A stretch of DNA of 64,000 nt. Origin: Ricordea florida. Lineage: Eukaryota > Cnidaria > Anthozoa > Corallimorpharia > Ricordeidae. The translations under genes were made by a program, and so were the position numbers. The notes under the pieces are model-generated. The model had not been told where the DNA came from. It saw only the letters and a program-made list of their open reading frames with translations, and did no database searches. Positions 55,988-64,000 of this stretch are shown piece after piece (the stretch's first letter is position 1; every line of letters begins with the position of its first letter). The stretch is from positions 7,393,206-7,457,205 of the forward strand of contig OX453273.1 of assembly GCA_949710005.1 (NCBI GenBank). Direction: 5' to 3'.

Positions 55988-56530
55988 GTCCTCTTCGTTG
56001 CTGCAGAAGTAAAATAATGAAGTAATGTGCAACGAAGGTTCAAATTGCAACAGATGTGACGTCATGGATGATCGATAGCCCCTGAAGTGTAAATGCCATT
56101 TGGAACACCCCAAAGTTTCCCGAAAGTTCATACTGTGGTCAAAGAAGGCGATTTAAGCGATTAATAGGAGCCATTGATTGTGCGTTAAACGAATTGTAGT
56201 ACTGTGTTTGTTCTACTTTGATTTAAAAATATATATATATTTTTGTGCAGGACCCCCAAATTTGGAAGTTCACTTCACGGAGTGAAGAAAGCGGTGATGT
56301 CCATTGTGTCCTAGACGAGAGGAATTTTTTTTATTGTTTTGGTTCCATTGTATATCATTTCATGAATTAGGAACCAATATCAGATTAGATCTTACGAAAG
56401 CTGCAAACACAAGCCAGTGGCGCGGTGTCGCCAATTGCAAGGGACGCTTACCGTTCAACAAAAAAAAAATCTGGTTTTAGATCTCTGAGCTTTCGTTTGT
56501 TGAACGTAACCGAACGTTGATTTCAGATGG

Positions 56531-57889
56531 ACTAAGACGCTCCAAGTTCCCACGCGTTCCCATCATCGCTCCGGTGTCATTTCCAAAAACTCAAACATAA
56601 TGCCAAAACAAATCAGAAATAACTAAAATTGCAATTGAGTTGTCTTTGCAAGTCAAACAGTGTAGAGCTTCAATATATCACTGAGGCCAGTGGTTAATCA
56701 CTGGATTTGTTGAAGATGAAAGTAGTAATGACTTGTTCCACAGGCAGCCCAGGCGTTCTGGGCGGTATTGATTGGTCCTAACTTAAAGATAGTCCTCACA
56801 GTGGAAAGAAAATAGAAAACGTACAGTTTTTGTAGCTGAAGTCCAATAAAGTTTTGAGCATACAATTTGGCTAGTTGTTCACTTAGAAATCATGCTGTCA
56901 AATAAAAGATAATTAACTATATCCCAGTAAGTATGTGAACTATGCCACAAGCTTTTTAATATTTACCGCCGAGTCTCTTACATATTCATTTATCGTTTTT
57001 GCATAGCCTCATCATTGGTAACGAGCTTTTACAACTGACCTAGTGTGAAATTCAAAGTTATGAGAAACGCACTATATCAACTCAATAGAAAAGCCATGGT
57101 TAGCTTGCCTACTTATAACAACGTGTATTTGGATAATTGAGAAGCGACATTTTTGGATTGGCAACGGCTGGTTTAATAATGGGCTCAGTGAGGTCATCGG
57201 TCATTAGGCAATTTAAGCTACAAACTGAGCAGAAGTGCCAAAAAGGAACGACTCAAGCAGAACAGACAATTATCCATATTTTCGCGCGACATGTCACCGT
57301 GATTATGTCACTGTTGTTAAAAGGGAACAATTGCCATTTACGACCTGTGTTGATCTACCTTCTTTTTTCGTCGTGGCAATATGCGTTTTTCATAGTGTTT
57401 ATATATGAATTCTTTCATTACCTAAGAAGATTAAATATAAAGTTCTGCGCGCCTTTAGTTATGTTTTTGTTATTTTAATTCAGGACGATAATGAGAGTGG
57501 GGCATTGATCCGGCGCAAATGGTTTTAAGAGGGGGTCGGCATGCACGGCGATGAGAGTAGAATTGAAGGGACAGCGACTAGCTGTCAGTGCGTCCACTGT
57601 AACTTGATTTGAACAGAGATCTGTAGAGCGACGTGTTCCTCGCGATGCCGGCTTTAGAGGTAATCCTTTGCATTCTGACAACTAGGGCCTGGGATTGAAG
57701 GGATAAACTTGGACAGCTACGTACACTGTACGACTGAGAGCAACTGTATGTGAAGACCAATCAGGAATAAATACATAACGATGATGATGATGACGATTGT
57801 AATAGTAATAACAATTTTAACAATGTTAATAATAACAACTGCGATAATAACTGGAGGCCGGCTCCAGCAATGATATTGATAATAATAAC

Positions 57890-57936
<47 letters not shown>

Positions 57937-58699
57937 TAGCGATAATAATGATAATAATGTCTTCAAATATCTCTTGCTTCAAAGGAGAAAAGTCTTCTTC
58001 TTTGCCAATATTTGATTGGCATAAACGTCTTGCTTTGTTATGAAATACAGGGACGTTCAATCTTCATGTAGTATATAAAAGGTAAAGGCGCACACGAGCC
58101 TTTAAGGTAGTATATAGCATGGCAATAAAATAATATGAAGATTTATCTTCGCAGTTAGTAATGTTCTCTATTGATTCAGTCGGATTTCCTAACTTGGTTT
58201 CTCACAAAGCATCAAGGGGTTGATAAACTTTCCATTTCTGTTTTCTCAAACTGTCACTCACATGGAAAACAGATAATTAATTCCACACAAAGCCACGTTT
58301 TGTAACTCTGTGTAATTCTAATGACTTTACTTGCGATCTTTTTTACCGTCGTGATCAATTTCCTTATCACCTCTCTCCCATGAACTTTTGTCACACCCTC
58401 TAACCCCCCACCCACTCTTCCAATCTTCTTAAACACGTACAAACAAATATAGCAATTTTGTTTTTTATTAAAAAAATTTTATCATCTAAACCATGCATTA
58501 GCCGGTCACACCATGACTCAATTTCTTAGCTATATTCTACAGCAGCAGTCGATTTCCACCAAGATATATCTTTGAATTTTAGACGAACTTTAGGAAAGAA
58601 GAGAGCATAAGATATTTAAATCGGGTAACTATTGAAATTTCGTCAAAGAATATTTTCCTCGTCCAACGAACATCTAGACGGCAATTAAAAGCGCGATAA
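56531..58699. other. Intergenic region between the two head-to-head genes
   Basis: About 2.2 kb separate the triplicated 5' end of the collagen-like gene and the SIPA1L 5' exon. I see no convincing coding exon. It contains a trinucleotide microsatellite (57,780-57,960). Regulatory sequence for both genes is likely to be here but no specific site can be named. Confidence 0.5.
57780..57960. repeat. (ATA/GAT)n microsatellite
   Basis: Runs of GATGATGAT and AATAATAAT dominate, with the purest stretch about 57,885-57,935. The poly-isoleucine reading frame through it is not a gene. Confidence 0.9.
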
Positions 58700-58958
58700 A
58701 TAATGCCTTCTTCCTTTTCCGGCAAACCGACTACGTAATAACATTTTTGTCACGCCCCAACAGATCTTTGTTTCCGGATTTCTGGGATATTCCTTGGAGA
58801 AGAAATACTGTCGAAGCAAATCTCTTTTACTGGCCTAGCCTTGTTGTTCCCTTGTATTGGACCGACGAGGCTTCACGAGTCTCAACGAATGGTTACGAAT
58901 TCTTATGAGAATCCGAAGAAAGCCGACTACAGTTGTCGATTCCATCATCAGAGAGAAG
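58700..58958 (+). promoter_or_regulatory. SIPA1L: Probable 5' exon / promoter region of the SIPA1L gene
   Basis: A strong donor (GAGAAG|GTGAGT) at 58,958 follows sequence locally richer in CpG than its surroundings. A short frame MRIRRKPTTVVDSIIREK ends at this donor in phase 0, which does not fit the phase-2 start of the exon at 60,606. The exon is therefore probably 5' UTR, or spliced to an exon I have not seen. The start coordinate is approximate. Confidence 0.45.
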
Positions 58959-60605
58959 GTGAGTGTTTGTGTAGTCCGCAAACTTGCGTGTTTTGTTTTA
59001 TTTTCTCACGCGTTTCCTAGTTTGTTTTGGTCGTAACCGAAAGGTAAAACTTCAGTAGTACTCTTTGTTACGTTTTGGAGAAATTTCAACGCCATTCAAC
59101 TGTGACAAATAGGAGAACGTGTCAAACGCTCTTGTTGAAGTTGGTTCACGTCGTTAAAATTCATAAATTGAAATCAGCCTCTAGAACTGACCTATCAGAT
59201 CGTTAAGCTGCTTTTGTAAGTTAAGCTCTCTTTTACGCCTGGTATTGATTTTCGCTCAACGACTCTGTGATTCGATCTGTCCGGAATGCGCACCGTTCAA
59301 CCGCATCTCAATGATGTTTAGGTGCGAAACGCGCTCGATTGTGTAGAATTTTCACTCTCGTTGGCTATCTGCAGTTGTCAAATCATCGCGATTGCTGGAA
59401 AACGTGTTGTTAGATTGTCTCATGTGTTATTTCATCGAGACGTGAGTTCAGAAAGTTCTTCATTTCGACTGTCAACACTTGGTTTCATTCGAGCGGGGAT
59501 GTCTTGAAAGAATCTGACATAATCGGAATACATCGATTCGGAAGCCCGAAGCGTTGATCGGCCATCTGTACTCTGGGGTGGCGAATTTTGTCTGGTCAAG
59601 AGCTAATTACGAGGCCTCACGTTTCTTCTGGCGTTTTCTCTAACTCTAGGTTTAGAAATTAGCACTGTAAAAATGCTGCATATACGTTAAACAGCGAAGG
59701 GAATCTTTCAACGTAGCGATATTCCGCGTAAATTATTGTGGAACTTCACTGCTGTTGTGTGTGCACTTCTAAACCCTCCCTAAGGCGAGAGGCTACGAAC
59801 AAAATGCACATTGGTGAATCTCAAAAGTTTTCCGCCAATCTGTTCATAATGTCCACTTGGTAGCATTACACGTAGTGTTGATTTGTATTCGAAACTTGGA
59901 ATCGAGCGGCCATTACTTTTGCTTCTGTACAAGTCATTGCAACCGGATGCGTCAGTTTCGCGACGTTGATTGTGAGGGAATGAGCGGAGAGTTCTTATTT
60001 ACACCAGCGAAAGGACTGCGTCAATTAATTTGGTATTCAGCGAATTTGAGATCGTCGTTTCTATGATGCACCCTAGAAGGTGAATTGATTGGTAGTCTGT
60101 GTATATTTACATCTTTCTGTTGTACAGCTAGCCAGAGGAGTTGTCTTTGTTTTGTTTCCAAACCACATCAATAATTTCGTTGTATGTTAATATAGAGGAG
60201 ACGCTATTTTGGTTTTTGTGGTGTTTCATTGTTCAACTTCAAACACTTTTCATTGTGGATGTAAATTGATGTTTAGGAAACGCACTTTGAAATTACAAAT
60301 CTTTGGTACTCTGTTGTTGTTTGGTCGTATAATACTTACTGTAATTATGTTTATGAATAGAGCTCTAGTTGTTAATGTTCACTTGTATGCTATCGTGCAA
60401 GTTAGTTTGTGTTGCAGGCTACTGAATACATGAAAGTAAATTTAGTATACCGCACATATGCCTAATACATGAATCGCAGTACAGTGATCTTAACTTATTA
60501 TGTTCATTAATGTGATTTGAAGTGGACCCTTGCTTTGAGATACTGTGGTACAAGTACCTTTTGCTAATAGTAATTCTATTGTTTTGTCCTTTTAAGTTTG
60601 TATAG
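58959..60605 (+). other. First intron of SIPA1L
   Basis: The interval lies between the donor at 58,958 and the acceptor at 60,605. I found no further exon with good borders and no recognisable mobile element. An extra small coding exon is possible given the phase mismatch. Confidence 0.4.
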
Positions 60606-61711
60606 GGCTCAGGACGACCTGGAAACATTGAGGTTTGCTCATTCTCAGTTGTACACCCGGGATGACGAGTTAAGAAGAAGCACAGGTTCAATTTATGGGC
60701 CAGAAAGTCCTACGAAAGCAAAACCCCAACCAATGCATGTCAGAAGTAACAGTGATACGAGTGAGATAAATGTGTCAATACGAAGAGATTTCACAGATGG
60801 GCTAGAAGGAGAACCACGCTCACCTACAGGAGAAAGTCTCTTTGCTCTTATCAGGAAGTTTGAGCAGAATATTCAAAATGAGAAACACTTGCAGATCACT
60901 GGAAAAAAGCCATGGGATGAGCACCAAAGTTATATTGATGGTTTCCGAAGGAAGTCTGGGGCTAGCTCAGCTTCATCAAGCCCTCTTGTTGAAAGAAGGA
61001 CACCTGTGCTAAAACGCAAAAATTCACTTAGAAATAATGCATATTTATTACGAGTTTTCAAGGGTTCGGGTGATGCAAAAGCTGCAGAGGAAGAATGTGG
61101 TGAGGAGCCATCAAGAAAGTACTTTGCTCATTATGATTGTCGTAGTATGACAGTTGATTTCGATGATCTTGCACAGTTGCTTGCAAAACAAGCAGATGGA
61201 CCAAAGAGAAAGAATACTCGATCAGGGGCATCTGCAGCCTCGGCAAAAGTTACCGCAGCAACCATGGCAGACAAGATGCAAAGAAATGGGTCAGACTCTA
61301 GTGTCAACAATGATAATGAGTTGCCTGATCTGGGAGACAACAAAAGTAATGAACTTGTTCTGAGCTGTCCGTACTTTCGAAACGAACTTGGTGGGGAGGA
61401 GGACCAAGACCCACAAATTGCACTAACAAGGGGGAACACAGCTTTTCAAAATCCTCACGATCCATCGCATCCCAAAGAACCTAAATTAGATATAAACAAG
61501 AGGAGATCCACACTTGATATATTGTTAACTGCTTATGATTCTGCTCGGAGAGGGAATTTGAGTAGTGGTACTGGTGTTACTATTCTTGATAATTCCAAAC
61601 CAGAGAGTGGAACACTTTATCTTGGAGAAGGTTTTCATAATGAGGATGGAAGGGTATTTGAACATGTTGATCATGGATCTTATTTTTACAAGAATTTTTT
61701 TGTCGGTCAAG
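60606..61711 (+). CDS. SIPA1L: SIPA1L-type RapGAP, large coding exon
   Basis: The open frame encodes a Ser-rich N-terminal region (SPTGESLFALIRKFEQNIQN, GASSASSSPLVERRTPVLKR), then conserved SIPA1L-like blocks: KYFAHYDCRS, KRKNTRSGASAAS, LVLSCPYFRNELGGE and VFEHVDHGSYFYKNFF. In vertebrate SIPA1L proteins equivalent blocks precede the Rap-GAP domain. These proteins stimulate GTP hydrolysis by Rap and act at junctions and the cytoskeleton. The donor is CAAG|GTATGT at 61,711; the catalytic Asn-containing helix, PDZ domain and coiled coil must be on later exons outside the window. The acceptor after GTATAG leaves a split codon. The first in-frame Met inside the exon is at 60,733, so either translation starts there or an upstream coding exon exists. 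Confidence 0.85.
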
Positions 61712-61909
61712 GTATGTACAGTACAACATCTTTTAAAGTAGGATTTAGTTTTTCTTCTTACTGTAGATCAAGTGGAATCAGTGTAAGGTAAAATAGGATA
61801 CTGTCTGTAGTTATTATAAACTGTATTACATGAAGTTTTTTCTGCTAACTGGTGTATTTGTTTAAATATGCTGGTGACTGAAATGTTATGTTTTTTTAGA
61901 AGCCCTATT

Positions 61910-62269
61910 CAGGGTTCTTGTTAAGTTTTGTGATAGGAGGTAACAAATTTCTAATAGCAGGTAACTTTGTTATCTGCACACACGCTGGGGTGTGGGGGCA
62001 GCATAGGCCCCCACTGGGGTCCAGGGGCAGCACCCCGGTGGGAGGCCAGGGGGCGAAGCCTGGTAGATATTCATCCAATGTTTTATCAAAGAAAAGTGTT
62101 TATAATAAGAAATATGTTTTTTAAAAATGTGATTTTTGAACAGAAGTGTCAATGTTAAAGGCTTCAAAATAAGAAATCTCAATAACATTTTGATTATGAT
62201 AGCTGGTATAAACATTTACGTGATTAGCCGGTAAATATAACCAGTTACCGGCTCTTAACAAGAACCCTG
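61910..62269. mobile_element. MITE with CAGGGTTCTTGTTAAG termini, TSD CCTATT
   Basis: The left end CAGGGTTCTTGTTAAG is an exact inverted match to the right end CTTAACAAGAACCCTG. CCTATT flanks both sides (61,904-61,909 and 62,270-62,275). The 360-bp element holds a G-rich centre (about 61,990-62,060) and no coding capacity. CAGGG termini resemble hAT elements, but a 6-bp duplication is shorter than the usual 8. It sits in the SIPA1L intron. Confidence 0.75.
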
Positions 62270-62593
62270 CCTATTACGGAAACTACTGGCCCATGGAATG
62301 GGCCCACATTTGCTCATCACTGCCCCACCCACATTTGCTGGGCATTCCTTTTCCCACTTTTGCACAAGTGGTTCTATATTCTTTTACCATGTAATATTAA
62401 CATGGTTCTCTTTGGGAACTGCAGAAAAACTTCCTATAAAGAAACTTATCATGAAGTCTTCCCCCCCTTTTCCATAATAATTTTTTTTATTTTGTACAGT
62501 CTTATGCTTCAAGTCTATGTCAAGTGCTTTTGCACAATCAAACAGGTCCAAACAACCTCCCAGTTGCGCTTAGCTCCACCATGGTGATGAACA

Positions 62594-63674
62594 TAGCCTG
62601 CACAACAGGCAGGATTTTTTGGCCTACCGGTATTTCAGGCGAACAGAGGCGAAAACGAGGTGAGTGCGAAGGCAAGTCGCATGCGAGGGGTGGGCCGGAG
62701 CATGAAAAAATAATGCCTGTATGCATACCATTGTTCTATCCCTTCCGGAGTTCGAATATGAACGTGGCTACCCAATTGGTTACTTGAAATCACATGATCC
62801 TCAAATGTTTTCCAAACACAACATGGCAGTCTCTGTGGATGAAGCTATTCGGGAAGCCCTCCATTTATTTCCGAATGTGCCGGCTGTTAAGGAAAAAGAA
62901 AGGAATTGCATTGATCTATTGTTAAAAAGAAAGAGTGTACTTGGAATACTTCCCACTGGCTTTGGAAAAATCTTGATTTACCAACTTTTTCCCTCCGTCT
63001 TTGCAACAATGAATGGCAAGGAGGGCCATGTGCTTGTTGCTAGAGCTTTAAAAGTGATCTCAAACAAGCAAATTGAAGAACTGAACGATCTTGGAATATC
63101 GGTAGCAGAAGTTGAAATAAGTGAATAGGAAGATGTGAAGATTTTCTGCGGAGAATACAGCATGATATTTGGAAGTGTTGAGATGTTGCTGGTTTCAAAG
63201 ACAATTTTTCCTTGCTCTTCCTGTTGAGCCAACTTCACTTTCTCTGCATCCCCAGGTTTTTGGATGTTCATCTCTAATGCTTGATGAACAAGTCGCAAGT
63301 CTTTTCATGGATAAAACAGCATCATACAAATTTCGTTTCAAATTGGACACAAATTTGCGAGAGCTAAATATCCTTGTGCATTTCTGACAAGAATGCTTTG
63401 ATTGGATTCTAATTCCTCGAAATTGATTCCCAGCTGGGATTAAAGTTCAGAGATCTTGGCTCCTTTAAACTCTTCCTTTTTTGTGGCAGAGAAAATTGGC
63501 ACCGAACTTAAGCGCATCCCAGTCTACAAGTATTTCCTACAATGGTATGCATACTGTACAGGAGGTATTTTTTTCGCACTCCTCTCCTTGCGTGCGACTT
63601 GCCTTCGCGCTAGCCTCGTTTTCGCCTCTGTTCACCTGGAATACACAAAAAAATCATGCCTGTTGTGCAGGCTA
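62594..63674 (+). mobile_element. Mutator-like element carrying a RecQ-like helicase fragment, TSD TGATGAACA
   Basis: The element begins TAGCCTGCACAACAGGCA and ends with the complementary TGCCTGTTGTGCAGGCTA. Inverted similarity continues inward for about 100 bp (AACAGAGGCGAAAACGAGG on the left, CCTCGTTTTCGCCTCTGTT on the right). A perfect 9-bp duplication TGATGAACA flanks it (62,585-62,593 and 63,675-63,683). Long terminal inverted repeats with 9-bp duplications are the hallmark of Mutator-like elements. There is no transposase, only a RecQ-like piece, so it resembles a Pack-MULE. It lies in a SIPA1L intron. Confidence 0.75.
62823..63128 (+). pseudogene. RecQ-like helicase fragment inside the Mutator-like element
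   Basis: The frame reads MAVSVDEAIREALHLFPNVP, then KEKERNCIDLLLKRKSVLGI and LPTGFGKILIYQLFP. This is the N-terminal part of a RecQ-type ATPase with Q-motif surroundings and motif I (Walker A, normally GFGKS/T). The Walker Ser/Thr is replaced by Ile. No DEAH motif or later helicase motif follows, and the frame stops at 63,128. It is a non-functional fragment related to the one at 27,818-28,315. Confidence 0.7.
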
Positions 63675-63683
63675 TGATGAACA

Positions 63684-64000
63684 TGGCACTTCTCTGGAAT
63701 TTGAAGTATTTTAAATCCAAACTAGGCAGGGCAATGATACCAAAATTCAGACCCATTCCACAGATCTGTTGTTTCCGTAATAGCTCTTAATGTTGCAGTA
63801 TTCTGTAGCATCTATTTTGTAGGTGAACAAAATACTTTAGGTGCAGTGGTACTCTACAGTTAATTGTATTTTTTTGTGTCATGTGTGTTGGCCAATGCAA
63901 TTTTTGCTTAGGCTTGGTCTTTATTATACAATAAAAAGTGAGGGACGTGTTAGCCAAATAATCAAACTAGCAAGTTGATAAGGGATTTATTGCATGCTCA
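63684..64000. other. SIPA1L intron, nothing recognised
   Basis: AT-rich sequence with no exon, repeat or element that I can identify. Confidence 0.4.

Larger units (their letters stand above)
51720..56530. repeat. Tandem triplication carrying the first exon of the collagen-like gene
   Basis: Three head-to-tail units share landmarks: GTGGCAGGTTTGTG near 51,900, 53,870 and 55,330; AATAGCCCCTGAAGTG-like near 52,643, 54,720 and 56,078; and the GAACGTAACGGAACGG-like block near 53,575, 55,077 and 56,505. Spacings are about 2.0 and 1.4 kb. The first unit is longer because of a MITE at about 52,719-53,237; the second contains an RTE-like fragment. Divergence between units is visible throughout, so the event is not recent. 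Confidence 0.8.

Noticed and set aside
57761..58060. Open frame with a long isoleucine run
   Set aside because: It is a translated (ATA)n microsatellite.
58921..58958. Coding start MRIRRKPTTVVDSIIREK for SIPA1L
   Set aside because: Its phase-0 end does not fit the phase-2 acceptor at 60,606 and would run into a stop.

Overview
The window is nuclear DNA of an animal, most likely an anthozoan cnidarian such as a stony coral or sea anemone. The evidence is small coding exons with GT/AG borders and matching phases, separated by kilobases of AT-rich intron packed with mobile elements. One gene is a recognisable metazoan SIPA1L-type RapGAP. The mix of element types (Penelope-like, Kolobok, IS3EU, Crypton-like, Mutator-like, CR1/L2-like, short-LTR Ty3) is what I would expect in an anthozoan. 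The species assignment is inference; there is no bacterial or viral genome architecture.

Two host genes lie head to head. On the minus strand a secreted collagen-like gene runs across almost the whole window, from signal-peptide exons near 56.0 and 52.5 kb down to an exon at 0.84-1.2 kb, possibly continuing off the left edge. I placed twelve exons. All but one junction is phase-compatible; the one between exons 6 and 7 suggests a missed exon. The predicted product has a signal peptide, an N-terminal region, a chain of short Gly-X-Y blocks whose glycine codons are split by phase-1 introns, and a C-terminal alpha-helical region without glycine repeats. Its first exon and promoter lie in a tandem triplication (about 51.7-56.5 kb): two copies keep an open signal peptide, and the middle copy is cut by a LINE fragment. 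On the plus strand a SIPA1L gene starts near 58.7 kb; its large coding exon is 60,606-61,711 and it continues off the right edge.

Introns and flanks hold the mobile elements. A complete IS3EU-type transposon (6,928-13,636, TSD CAAAAA) carries an integrase-like transposase and a convergent HECT ubiquitin-ligase-like gene, the latter split by a Penelope-like insertion. CR1/L2-like LINE remnants lie at 3.3-4.5, 13.9-16.3 and 47.0-47.4 kb. A Ty3-type LTR element with very short LTRs (20,159-24,672, TSD AATTT) is nearly intact. A Mutator-like element (27,534-34,008, 9-bp TSD) carries a RecQ-helicase fragment and is itself interrupted by a Kolobok element (29,678-33,411, TTAA TSD). Nested MITEs occupy 36.3-37.6 kb. 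A tyrosine-recombinase (Crypton/KIAA1958-like) ORF lies at 39.7-41.0 kb, a Penelope-like element with a GIY-YIG end at 41.3-44.5 kb, and a Helitron-like N-terminal fragment at 45.8-46.2 kb. A second Mutator-like element carrying another RecQ fragment lies at 62,594-63,674.

The most unusual items are three. First, two independent Mutator-like insertions each carry a piece of a RecQ-like helicase, one of them also carrying a copy of a sequence found in another intron of the host gene. Second, the IS3EU element combines transposase, HECT gene and iteron-array termini. Third, the signal-peptide exon of the collagen-like gene is triplicated.
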